A stretch of DNA of 39,504 nt from an uncultured Cetobacterium sp. (GTDB lineage Bacteria > Fusobacteriota > Fusobacteriia > Fusobacteriales > Fusobacteriaceae). A program made the position numbers and the translations under genes. Of the stretch, positions 16,156-23,714 are shown one piece after another. The stretch spans positions 1-39,504 of the forward strand of contig NZ_CAMTIK010000021.1 in assembly GCF_947072685.1 (NCBI RefSeq). The letters are read 5' to 3'. The notes beneath the pieces were generated by a model. It saw only the letters and a list, made by a program, of their open reading frames with translations. It did not search any database and was not told the origin of the DNA. How positions within the stretch are numbered: the stretch's first letter is position 1; every line of letters begins with the position of its first letter.

Positions 16156-17106
16156 ATGAATGAGATAAATAAAGTTAAAGAAAAGATAGAAGCCGCAAAA
16201 AAGATTCTATTGTTGGGGCATATAAATCCAGATGGAGATACTGTGGGAGCTGGACTTTCCCTACTATTGGGACTAGAGAAAAAATATCCAGAGAAAAAAA
16301 TAAGGTTTATTTTACAGGATAAAGTTCCTGAAAACATCTCTTTTTTAGAGGGGTGTGAAAAAATAGAGAGGATAGAAGATTCTAAAGATGAGACTTATAA
16401 TTTAGTTATATTTGTTGATTCAGCAACTATTGATAGAGTAGGAAGTGCTCAAGAATTGGTAAAAGATGCTTTTAAAATAAATATTGATCATCATATAAGC
16501 AATTCGAATTATGGAGATATAAATATAGTTAAAGATATATCCTCTACTTCTGAGTTGATGTATTCAATATTAAAAGCGTTGGAAATAGAGGTTACTCTTG
16601 ATATGGCGGGAGCAATCTATTTAGGGATTGTAAATGATACTGGAAACTTTGCTCACAGTAATGTGACAGAGAATACATTTAAAGTAGCCGCGAATTTGAT
16701 GGAGTTAGGAGTAAATAATAATAAGATAGTAAATGATTTCTTTAAGTCTAAATCATTTGAAAGAATGAAAGTTTTAGGAAAGGCTCTAAGCGAGATGATT
16801 TTTGTTAAAGAGAAAAAATTGATGTATTTTTATCTTCCGTATGAATATTTAAAGGAAAATGGTATTGAAAGAGATGATACAGAAGGTATTGTAGAAGAAT
16901 TGATAAATTATAGCGGAAGTGAAGCCTCTCTTTTTTTAAGAGGAGAAGCAGATGGAAAAATAAAAGGAAGTTTAAGAAGTAAGCATAATATAGATGTTAA
17001 TAAAATAGCAGGTATATTTAGCGGCGGTGGTCATATAAAGGCAGCTGGATTCACGAGTGAACTTTCAGCAGATGAAATTGTAAAAAAAGTAGTAGAAAAT
17101 TTATAA
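16156..17106 (+). CDS. nrnA: DHH-family phosphoesterase, NrnA-like (nanoRNase / pAp phosphatase)
   Basis: NrnA-type enzymes degrade 2-5 nt RNAs and can hydrolyse 3'-phosphoadenosine 5'-phosphate; some relatives degrade cyclic dinucleotides. The 316-residue protein has the DHH-domain motifs LGHINPDGDTVGAG, FVDSA, INIDHHISN and GIVNDTGNF in order. It has a C-terminal DHHA1 motif (FSGGGHIKAAGF). No extra PAS or GGDEF domain is present, so it is the short NrnA type rather than GdpP. The ATG follows the yitT-type stop with no gap, and the ribosome-binding site AAAGGAAAG lies inside that gene. Confidence 0.92.
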   Translation: MNEINKVKEKIEAAKKILLLGHINPDGDTVGAGLSLLLGLEKKYPEKKIRFILQDKVPENISFLEGCEKIERIEDSKDETYNLVIFVDSATIDRVGSAQELVKDAFKINIDHHISNSNYGDINIVKDISSTSELMYSILKALEIEVTLDMAGAIYLGIVNDTGNFAHSNVTENTFKVAANLMELGVNNNKIVNDFFKSKSFERMKVLGKALSEMIFVKEKKLMYFYLPYEYLKENGIERDDTEGIVEELINYSGSEASLFLRGEADGKIKGSLRSKHNIDVNKIAGIFSGGGHIKAAGFTSELSADEIVKKVVENL

Positions 17107-17142
17107 ATAGTGTATAATCAAAGGAAAATAGGAGGGGTTAGA

Positions 17143-17463
17143 ATGGCAGATTACGATATAGTTTTTTTGAAACCTACAAGATTTGAGGATTGTCTAAAGT
17201 GTGTAGATTATATAAAAACTGATAAAATAGTACATATAAATCTTTGTGATTTAGATTCAGATAAGTCTCAAAGAGTCTTAGACTTTATAAGTGGAGCAGT
17301 GCATATTCAAGAGGGGCAAATAATTAATCCTGGTGAAAAAATATATTGTTCAATTCCCAAAAATAAAAGTTATCAATTAGATTATAAAGAACTTTCAAAT
17401 AATTCAACAAGTCACAGATTTGATGAAGAGGAAGAAATTATTCCAAGATATAATAAAAGATAA
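17143..17463 (+). CDS. sepF: Cell division protein SepF, short form
   Basis: SepF bundles FtsZ filaments and links them to the membrane. The core domain is clear: IVFLKPTRFEDCLKCVDYI, then VHINLCDLDSDKSQRVLDF, then SGAVHIQEGQI and GEKIYCSIPKN (about residues 5-85). The ATG at 17143 has AGGAGGGG 6 nt upstream. The open frame extends back to 17110 but adds only 11 unremarkable residues. With 106 residues it lacks the N-terminal amphipathic membrane-targeting helix and linker found in B. subtilis SepF. The C-terminal tail is acidic, then basic. It is the last gene of the hprK operon. Confidence 0.88.
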   Translation: MADYDIVFLKPTRFEDCLKCVDYIKTDKIVHINLCDLDSDKSQRVLDFISGAVHIQEGQIINPGEKIYCSIPKNKSYQLDYKELSNNSTSHRFDEEEEIIPRYNKR

Positions 17464-17482
17464 AAAAGAAAGTTAAATATTT

Positions 17483-17522
17483 AAAAGCTGATTCCTATCA
17501 TGTATATGAGTCAGCTTTTTTT
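17483..17522 (+). terminator. Intrinsic terminator after sepF
   Basis: AAAAGCTGATTC pairs with GAGTCAGCTTTT (one G-T pair), with a 13-nt loop and a run of seven or more T after the stem. It ends the long lpxL-sepF transcript and faces the 3' end of the 5S rRNA gene on the other strand. Confidence 0.85.
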
Positions 17523-17566
17523 AATTCCATTTCTGACAGCTAAATATATTACAAAAAATAAAAAAA

Positions 17567-17683
17567 CTTGGCAACTACCTATCCTTCCAGAGGGCTGCCC
17601 CCCAAGTACTTTCGGCGTTTACGGGCTTAACTTCCAGGTTCGAAATGTGACTGGGTGTACCTCCGTAGCTATCGTTACCAAGC
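17567..17683 (-). rRNA. rrf: 5S ribosomal RNA, solitary gene
   Basis: On the minus strand, starting at 17683, the ~117-nt sequence has the 5S helix I (CTTGGTAAC with GTTGCCAAG, one G-T pair). It has the conserved loop region TTTCGAACCTGGAAGTTAAG, the CGCCGAAAGTACTTGGGGGG segment, and a 3' half ending GGATAGGTAGTTGCC. A T-tract follows the 3' end and, with helix I, can serve as the terminator. No 16S or 23S gene is adjacent: clpB lies upstream on the same strand and sepF converges from the other side. The exact ends are inferred from helix I. Confidence 0.95.
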
Positions 17684-17692
17684 TATACAATA

Positions 17693-17721
17693 ATAATAAC
17701 ATTTTTTTTGGATTTTGTCAA
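17693..17721 (-). promoter_or_regulatory. Consensus promoter of the solitary 5S rRNA gene
   Basis: On the minus strand, TTGACA (17716-17721) and TATTAT (17693-17698) are spaced by 17 nt. The predicted start falls about 7-8 nt downstream, just at the 5' end of the 5S sequence. The -35 begins one base after the T-tail of the clpB terminator. Confidence 0.88.
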
Positions 17722-17722
17722 C

Positions 17723-17754
17723 AAAAAAATGAGCGTTTTACCGCTCATTTTTTT
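17723..17754 (-). terminator. Intrinsic terminator of clpB
   Basis: The symmetric hairpin AAAAAAATGAGCG / CGCTCATTTTTTT has a 6-nt loop and U-tracts readable on the minus strand. The clpB stop codon (17753-17755) overlaps the base of the 5' arm. Confidence 0.9.
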
Positions 17755-20320
17755 ATTCAGTTACATTGAATAAAATTTGATTTTCATTGTAATCTACTTC
17801 GATAGTTCCTCTTTCTTTAACCTCACCTTTTAAAATAAGTTTGGCGATTTCAGTTTCAATATATTTTTGAATATATCGTCTTAGAGGACGTGCACCAAAT
17901 TGTGGATCATATGCAGATTTAGCTAGAAATTCAGCAGCAGTATCTGTAATTTCAAAATTAATTTTTCTCTCTTTAAGTTTATTTTCAAGAGATTTTAAAA
18001 GTTGACGAACAATGTTTTTAATCTCTTCAATGCCAAGACCTTTAAATAGAATAGTATCGTCAACTCTATTTAAAAATTCAGGTCTAAAGTTTGATAAAAG
18101 CATTTGATTTATATTAAATCTAGTTTCATCATTTAGAGTTGGATCTTCCAAGATCAAGTGACTACCTATATTTGATGTCATTATTATAAGAGTGTTTTTA
18201 AAATCGACAACCTTACCCTGCCCATCAGTTAATCTTCCATCATCTAAAACCTGTAAAAGAATATTAAAAGTATCGGGATGAGCTTTTTCAATCTCATCAA
18301 AAAGAATAACTGAATATGGCTTTCTTCTAATAGCCTCTGTCAGTTGTCCACCTTCTTCATAGCCAACATATCCTGGAGGAGCTCCAATCAATCTGGTAAC
18401 AGAGAATTTGTCCATATATTCACTCATATCGATTCTGATCACATTTTCTTCATTGTCAAAAAGAAAATAAGCAAGAGATTTTGCAAGATAAGTTTTACCA
18501 ACTCCAGTAGGGCCTAAAAAGATAAATGATCCAATTGGTCTATTAGGATCTTTAAGTCCAGCTCTAGCCCTTAGAATGGTTTCAGAAACAGCTTTAACAG
18601 CTTCCTCTTGACCAACAACTCGAGCATTTAAATTATCTTCTAAAGTTAAAAGTTTTTCTTTTTCACTCTCCATCAATTTTGAAAGAGGAATACCTGTCCA
18701 TTTGGAGATTATTTCTGAAATCTCTTCAACAGTGACCTCTTGTTTCACCAATTGATTTATAGGAGCAGATTCCAAACGTTTTTGTTCTTGAATAAGTTCT
18801 TTTTCAAGAGTAGCTAATTTTCCATATTTTAATTCGGCTAATTTATTTAAATCATATTTTCTTTCAGCTTCGAGAATTTCAAGTTTTACTTTTTCAATTT
18901 CTGATTTAATGTCTTTAACTTTATTTAAATCTTGCTTCTCATTTTCCCATTGAGCTTTTAAAACTGATTTTTTATCTACAAGATTTGAAAGTTCTTTTTC
19001 TAGAATATCCAGTCTTTCTTTTGAATATGGATCGGTCTCTTTTTTTAAAGCCTCTCTTTCAATTTCTAACTGCATTACCTTTCGAGTAAGTTGGTCTAAC
19101 TCTTCTGGCATAGAATCCATTTCAGTTCTAATCATAGCTGCTGCTTCGTCTATAAGATCTATAGCTTTATCAGGGAGCTGTCTGTCTGGAATATATCTAT
19201 TGCTAAGAACAGCAGCTTCTACAATAGCTCCATCGGTAATTCTTATACCGTGATAAACTTCAAATTTTTCTTTGATTCCTCTTAATATAGAAATAGTGTC
19301 TTCAACTGAAGGTTCGTTGACCATAACAATTTGGAAACGTCTTTCTAAAGCCGGATCTTTTTCAATGTATTTTCGGTATTCATCCAGTGTTGTAGCTCCG
19401 ATTACTTTAATCTCTCCTCTAGCTAACATAGGTTTTAATAGATTTCCAGCATCCATCGCTCCATCACTTTTTCCAGCACCAACAATAGTATGAATCTCAT
19501 CAATAAATAGTATGATTTCACCATTAGAATCTTCAACTTCTTTTAAAACAGCTTTAAGACGCTCTTCAAACTCACCACGAAATTTAGCTCCTGCAATTAA
19601 AGAACCCATATCAAGTGAAAAAACTTTTTTATTTTTTAAAGAATCGGGGACATCCCCATTTAAAATTCTTTGAGCAAAACCTTCTGCAATAGCAGTCTTA
19701 CCAACTCCTGGTTCACCTATAAGAACAGGATTATTTTTTGTTCTTCTAGATATAATCTGAATAGTTCTCCTAATCTCACTATCTCTTCCTATAATAGGAT
19801 CTATCTTACCTTGTCGAGCTAATTCCACTAAATCACGTCCATATTTTTCCAAGACTTCATATTTCACTTCGGGATTGGGAGAATCCACTTTTTTATTTCC
19901 TCTTATATCTAAGATTGTTTTTTCAAAGTTAGATCGTTCAATTCCAAAGTTAGACATAAAATTGCTGTTGTCCAATAGAGCCATAAATACATGCTCAACA
20001 CTGATATAGGAATCCCCCATTTTTTTCATGAGATTTTGTGCATCTACTAAAATTTGGTTAGTTTTGTTATCTAATCCGGCAGAACTACTTCCACCTTGAA
20101 CTTTAGGAAGACGATTGCATAAATTTTCAAGATTGCTTTGTAAACTTTTGGTATCAACACCCATTTTATTTAGAACACGGACAATAAGACCCTCTTTATG
20201 GGCCACTAAGGCTAGTGCTAAAATTTCAGGTTTAATTGTTTGTTGCATATAAGTCTGAGCCAAAATTTGAGCATCGTTTAAAACAAGCATAGAATTTTCT
20301 GTAAAATCATTAGGATTCAT
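17753..20320 (-). CDS. clpB: ATP-dependent disaggregase ClpB
   Basis: ClpB is the hexameric AAA+ disaggregase that works with DnaK to rescue aggregated proteins. The product has 855 residues from the ATG at 20320, which is 8 nt after AAGGGG; a GTG at 20329 is the alternative. An N-terminal Clp repeat domain (about 5-150) is followed by AAA-1 with [13 protein letters not shown] and the Walker B segment [15 protein letters not shown] long coiled-coil middle domain follows (about 400-530), then AAA-2 with [13 protein letters not shown] and [14 protein letters not shown]. The C-terminal region includes [14 protein letters not shown]. The middle domain distinguishes it from ClpA and ClpC. It lies 35 nt after the Cys-rich gene on the same strand and is probably co-transcribed. 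I see no CIRCE element. Confidence 0.96.
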   Translation of the reverse strand: MNPNDFTENSMLVLNDAQILAQTYMQQTIKPEILALALVAHKEGLIVRVLNKMGVDTKSLQSNLENLCNRLPKVQGGSSSAGLDNKTNQILVDAQNLMKKMGDSYISVEHVFMALLDNSNFMSNFGIERSNFEKTILDIRGNKKVDSPNPEVKYEVLEKYGRDLVELARQGKIDPIIGRDSEIRRTIQIISRRTKNNPVLIGEPGVGKTAIAEGFAQRILNGDVPDSLKNKKVFSLDMGSLIAGAKFRGEFEERLKAVLKEVEDSNGEIILFIDEIHTIVGAGKSDGAMDAGNLLKPMLARGEIKVIGATTLDEYRKYIEKDPALERRFQIVMVNEPSVEDTISILRGIKEKFEVYHGIRITDGAIVEAAVLSNRYIPDRQLPDKAIDLIDEAAAMIRTEMDSMPEELDQLTRKVMQLEIEREALKKETDPYSKERLDILEKELSNLVDKKSVLKAQWENEKQDLNKVKDIKSEIEKVKLEILEAERKYDLNKLAELKYGKLATLEKELIQEQKRLESAPINQLVKQEVTVEEISEIISKWTGIPLSKLMESEKEKLLTLEDNLNARVVGQEEAVKAVSETILRARAGLKDPNRPIGSFIFLGPTGVGKTYLAKSLAYFLFDNEENVIRIDMSEYMDKFSVTRLIGAPPGYVGYEEGGQLTEAIRRKPYSVILFDEIEKAHPDTFNILLQVLDDGRLTDGQGKVVDFKNTLIIMTSNIGSHLILEDPTLNDETRFNINQMLLSNFRPEFLNRVDDTILFKGLGIEEIKNIVRQLLKSLENKLKERKINFEITDTAAEFLAKSAYDPQFGARPLRRYIQKYIETEIAKLILKGEVKERGTIEVDYNENQILFNVTE

Positions 20321-20355
20321 AGATATCACCCCTTAAATATAAATTAAGATAAAAT

Positions 20356-20658
20356 TTACTTCAAACTAATTATTTTATCCTCTTGTCCAGTTTCGATTAA
20401 ATGTTCATTTCTTACTATTTCTATGACTTCCATCATTTTTTTTTGGATGTGATCATAACCTACATCCTTAATATGAGGCAGAATACATTGTGAGCAATCT
20501 TTAATATCTCCCGCAGTATACCTAAAATTTCCTCCACAATCTTTACCTAACATATAAAGAGGGCAGTAGCAGAATAAACAGTTAAAATTGTCAGTATCCT
20601 CCATTTTATGGCATGGAAAAAACTCACAAGACTTATTTTGATTAAATTTATAATTCAT
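20356..20658 (-). CDS. Small cysteine-rich (putative metal-binding) protein
   Basis: The 100-residue protein has eight cysteines (11, 16, 27, 30, 32, 41, 55, 58) in the pattern CEFFPCHK, CLFCYC, CGGNFRYT and CSQC with a following His. This matches what I recall of the Pfam 'cysteine-rich small domain' family (PF04071), whose function is not established; zinc or iron-sulfur binding is an inference. GGGGAGG precedes the ATG at a good distance. It sits directly upstream of clpB, so it may share heat- or redox-stress expression, but this is only positional evidence. Confidence 0.8.
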   Translation of the reverse strand: MNYKFNQNKSCEFFPCHKMEDTDNFNCLFCYCPLYMLGKDCGGNFRYTAGDIKDCSQCILPHIKDVGYDHIQKKMMEVIEIVRNEHLIETGQEDKIISLK

Positions 20659-20691
20659 AAAAACCTCCCCTAGAATAATTATTATAATCTT

Positions 20692-20722
20692 AATATACTA
20701 CTCTTGAGAGATTAAATCAAGA
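20692..20722 (-). promoter_or_regulatory. Candidate promoter with overlapping inverted repeat, upstream of the Cys-rich gene and clpB
   Basis: On the minus strand, TTGATT (20715-20720) and TATATT (20692-20697) are 17 nt apart. An inverted repeat TCTTGA-N9-TCAAGA (20702-20722) covers the -35 and part of the spacer, a position suitable for a repressor. A separate TATAAT lies further downstream (20681-20686) without a matching -35. Confidence 0.45.
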
Positions 20723-20802
20723 AATAAATCACAAGAACTAAGAGTCCAAATTGTTCTTTAAATATTTTCTAGAAAAGATAGCGAAATCCTCTAAAATAGT
20801 CT

Positions 20803-20844
20803 AAAAAAAAGATGTAGTTTAAGTATAAAACTCAAACTACATCT
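20803..20844 (-). terminator. Intrinsic terminator after the nup/yqhQ operon
   Basis: On the minus strand, AGATGTAGTTTGAG pairs with CTTAAACTACATCT (14 bp with one G-T pair) around a 7-nt loop, followed by a long T-run. It lies about 10 nt after the stop codon of the yqhQ-type gene. The rest of the interval up to 20690 shows no gene. Confidence 0.9.
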
Positions 20845-20853
20845 ACAAATTTA

Positions 20854-21771
20854 TTAAAATACTTCAATAGCATTTTCAACTGGTTGGTTTAAAACTACTT
20901 TAAGAGCAACAATAGCAACTTCTAGCTGTTCTAAATCAGGTTCTTTAGTTGTAAGTTTTTGTAAAGCCATTCCAGGAGCAGCAATCATTTTAACAAACCA
21001 TTTATCCAAGTGATTACTAGTATACCTTTGAAGTTCATAAGAGATCCCTGCTATTAAAGGCATAAATAGGACTCTTAAAATTACTTTAGTAAGAAGTTTC
21101 ATGGTGAAACTAGTGGGTGGTGGTAAAATAAAATCTAAAGCAGTAAAAACAATAATGGCAATGAACATAACTATAAGAAGAAAACTAGTTCCACATCTAG
21201 GATGAAGAGTTGTAAAGTTTTTAGCATTTACAGGAGTTAAATCCATATGGTTTTCATATGCGTATATTGATTTGTGTTCAGCTCCATGGTATTGAAAAAC
21301 TCTTTGAATATCTTTTGAAAAAGATATTAGAAAAATATAAAGGACAAAGAAACTCAGTCTCAACAGAGCTTCAAGCATATTGCTATGTATTTTATTATCT
21401 TTGAATAAAAAACTACTTATAACTGAGGGAAGAACAATAAATAGTCCGATTCCCAAAGCTAAAGAGAAAATAGTTGTCATAACAGCTTCTTTTTGAGAAA
21501 GTTGTTCCTCTTCCACTTCAGCTTGATTAGCTGAAAAGGTAAGCTCTTTAATCCCTAAAACTAAAGAATCAAAAAGAGTGATAGCTCCCCTTAAGAAAGG
21601 GATTGTAGAAAGTTTATTTCTACTTTTAGAAATTCTAGTTTTTTTATAAACAATATCTCCGTTAGGTTTTCTAACTGCTGTTGCAAGAAGATCTGCATTT
21701 CTCATCATAACTCCTTCAATAACAGCTTGTCCACCTACACTTGAAAATTTTTTACTATTCATTTTCACCAT
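20854..21771 (-). CDS. YqhQ-type membrane protein (DUF1385)
   Basis: The 305-residue protein has the characteristic N-terminus VGGQAVIEGVMMRNADLLATAVRKPNG, four or so membrane helices (about 100-120, 133-150, 190-215 and 225-240), and the conserved YHGAEHKSIYAYE and LHPRCGTSFLL motifs. The biochemical role of the family is unknown. In this window it follows the nucleoside ABC transporter by 12 nt and shares its terminator. The ATG at 21771 is used; an in-frame ATG at 21762, close to GGTGA, is equally possible. Confidence 0.85.
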   Translation of the reverse strand: MVKMNSKKFSSVGGQAVIEGVMMRNADLLATAVRKPNGDIVYKKTRISKSRNKLSTIPFLRGAITLFDSLVLGIKELTFSANQAEVEEEQLSQKEAVMTTIFSLALGIGLFIVLPSVISSFLFKDNKIHSNMLEALLRLSFFVLYIFLISFSKDIQRVFQYHGAEHKSIYAYENHMDLTPVNAKNFTTLHPRCGTSFLLIVMFIAIIVFTALDFILPPPTSFTMKLLTKVILRVLFMPLIAGISYELQRYTSNHLDKWFVKMIAAPGMALQKLTTKEPDLEQLEVAIVALKVVLNQPVENAIEVF

Positions 21772-21783
21772 CCATAATCTAAG

Positions 21784-22665
21784 TTAGATTGTATTTTTAT
21801 CGTAAGGTTTACCTGAAGCACTCGGTGCAACAGCTTTACCAACAACACCAGCAAGAGCTAGAAGAGTAAGAATATATGGAATCATTTGTATAAACTGTGG
21901 GGGAATAAAAGTGACATATTGCTGAATTACTGTTTGAGCTGCATCAGCAAATCCAAATAGTAAACTCGCAAATAAAACTCCTTTAGGATTCCACTTACCA
22001 AAAACAAGAGCTGCAAGTGCAATAAAACCTCTACCAGCTGACATCTCTTTAGAGAATTGACTAAGAGACCCAATTGAAAGGTAAGTTCCACCAAGTCCAG
22101 CAAAAACTCCTGACATAATAACACCAAAATATCTTATTTTTTCTACACTGATTCCTACAGTGTCTGCGGCAAGTGGATATTCACCAACCGCTCTCATTCT
22201 AAGTCCTGTAACAGTTCTATAAAGGAAATATCCAGACCAAATAGCAATACCATAGATAATATATATAAGTAAAGAGAAGTTAAAAACTAATGGAATTCTA
22301 GTCGCCACGGGGCTATTAGAAGCCTGTTCAAACAAAACCCTTAACATAAAAATTGTAAATCCAGAAGCAAATAGATTGATTGCAACTCCAGAAACTGTTT
22401 GATTACCCTTATATTTTATACTTATTATAGCATGAATTAGGGCGATTAATCCACCAGAGATTGCTCCAGCTAGAATACCAAGAACCCAACTTCCTGTGTA
22501 GTAAGAGATTACAGCAGAAGAGAAAGCACCGATAAGCATCATCCCTTCAAGACCAATATTTACAACACCACAAACTTCAGAAAACATACCACCAATTGCT
22601 GTAATAAGAATTGGTGCTGCTTGTCTGATTGTAGCTAAAATTAAACTTATAATAATATTTACCAT
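21784..22665 (-). CDS. nupQ: Nucleoside/simple-sugar ABC transporter permease (NupQ-like)
   Basis: This is one of two inner-membrane permeases of a BMP-family nucleoside importer. The 293-residue BPD_transp_2-type protein has eight or more hydrophobic segments and the motifs GMFSEVCGVVNIGLEGMMLIGAF near the N-terminus and GRGFIALAALVFGKWNP near the C-terminus. The start overlaps the nupP stop by one base (TAATG), with AGGAGGTG inside nupP. The nucleoside substrate is inferred from the family; the sugar analogues are the alternative. Confidence 0.85.
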   Translation of the reverse strand: MVNIIISLILATIRQAAPILITAIGGMFSEVCGVVNIGLEGMMLIGAFSSAVISYYTGSWVLGILAGAISGGLIALIHAIISIKYKGNQTVSGVAINLFASGFTIFMLRVLFEQASNSPVATRIPLVFNFSLLIYIIYGIAIWSGYFLYRTVTGLRMRAVGEYPLAADTVGISVEKIRYFGVIMSGVFAGLGGTYLSIGSLSQFSKEMSAGRGFIALAALVFGKWNPKGVLFASLLFGFADAAQTVIQQYVTFIPPQFIQMIPYILTLLALAGVVGKAVAPSASGKPYDKNTI

Positions 22666-23714
22666 TACTCAGCACCTCCTTTGGATCCCTTTTCTAACCA
22701 AGTTCTAATCATATTTTCAGCAGCAATAAGTAGTATAATTATTGCTTGAATCATGATAACCATTTGACTAGGAACATTTGTATTAAATTGCATAGCTCTT
22801 CCACCAACTCTAAGAGCGGCAAAAAGTATAGCGGCAAGTAAGGCGCCAATAGGAGTATTTTTTCCAAGTAAGGCAACAGCTATTCCATCAAATCCATAAG
22901 TGGCAGTTAAACCAGTTTTATATGCATATTGTCCAACACCACCAAGAACTCTTTCGATACCACCAAGACCTGCTAGAAATCCTGAAATTCCAAGAGTTAA
23001 AAGGATGATAAATTTAACATTAATACCGTTGTTCTCTGCAGCAGAGGGGTTATATCCAACAGCTTTGATATGATATCCTAAAACTGTTTTTTCAAGAATA
23101 AACCAAACTAAAAAAACGGCAACTAATGCTAAAATAAAACCATAGTTTAAAGGAACCCTTACATCTAAAAGTTTCCCTAATCTTGCGGCTTCAGTAACAG
23201 CTGGAGTTTGAGGATTGATTCCAGGAGCTTTTAAAGGATAATTTAAACAATATTGTTCAAAACTAACAGCTATATAGTTAAGCATGATAGTTGAGATAAC
23301 CTCATGTACTCCGAGTTTTGCTTTTAGCCAACCTGCAATAGAAGCCCAAAGAAAACCAGCAAATCCACCAACAATCAGTATAACAAAAACGTTATTTATA
23401 AAGACATTTGTAACAAAGCCTCCAATAGCAGCAGCAGTCAGTCCAGCCATCATCATCTGTCCTTGAGCACCGATATTGAACATTCCACCTTTAAAAGCGA
23501 CTAGAACTGCCAACCCTGTAAAGATAAGAGGAGTAGCTTCTAAAAGAGTTCTAGCAATAGGAGTAAGACCATCAAAAGCTCCAGAAAATAAGTAATAATA
23601 AGCCTTTACAGGATTTTCTCCCATGTAAAAAATAATACCAGCACCAATAAGTAGAGCCAATAAGACAGCTATTATAGGTACAAGAACATTTAAAATATTT
23701 TTATTTCTAATCAA
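22665..23714 (-). CDS. nupP: Nucleoside/simple-sugar ABC transporter permease (NupP-like)
   Basis: This is the second permease of the nucleoside-type ABC importer. The open frame begins at a TTG at 23741, but the best ribosome-binding site (GGCGGGTGG) points to the TTG at 23714, giving 349 residues starting (M)IRNKNILNVLVP; no ATG is available. Motifs include LIFTGLAVLVAFKGGMFNIG and, near the C-terminus, TYGFDGIAVALLGKNTPIG. About nine membrane segments are visible. With either start it overlaps, or lies within a few bases of, the nupO stop codon. Confidence 0.83.
   Translation of the reverse strand: MIRNKNILNVLVPIIAVLLALLIGAGIIFYMGENPVKAYYYLFSGAFDGLTPIARTLLEATPLIFTGLAVLVAFKGGMFNIGAQGQMMMAGLTAAAIGGFVTNVFINNVFVILIVGGFAGFLWASIAGWLKAKLGVHEVISTIMLNYIAVSFEQYCLNYPLKAPGINPQTPAVTEAARLGKLLDVRVPLNYGFILALVAVFLVWFILEKTVLGYHIKAVGYNPSAAENNGINVKFIILLTLGISGFLAGLGGIERVLGGVGQYAYKTGLTATYGFDGIAVALLGKNTPIGALLAAILFAALRVGGRAMQFNTNVPSQMVIMIQAIIILLIAAENMIRTWLEKGSKGGAE

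Noticed and set aside
17107-17142. Promoter TATAAT just upstream of sepF
   Set aside because: The hexamer is there, but there is no matching -35 and no spaced TG; sepF follows nrnA closely and fits the operon.
17500-17769. 89-residue plus-strand open frame after sepF
   Set aside because: It is the antisense of the 5S rRNA gene and the clpB terminator.
20320-20360. CIRCE or CtsR operator directly upstream of clpB
   Set aside because: Neither TTAGCACTC-N9-GAGTGCTAA nor a tandem GGTCAAA repeat is present; only the unrelated repeat at 20702-20722 was seen.
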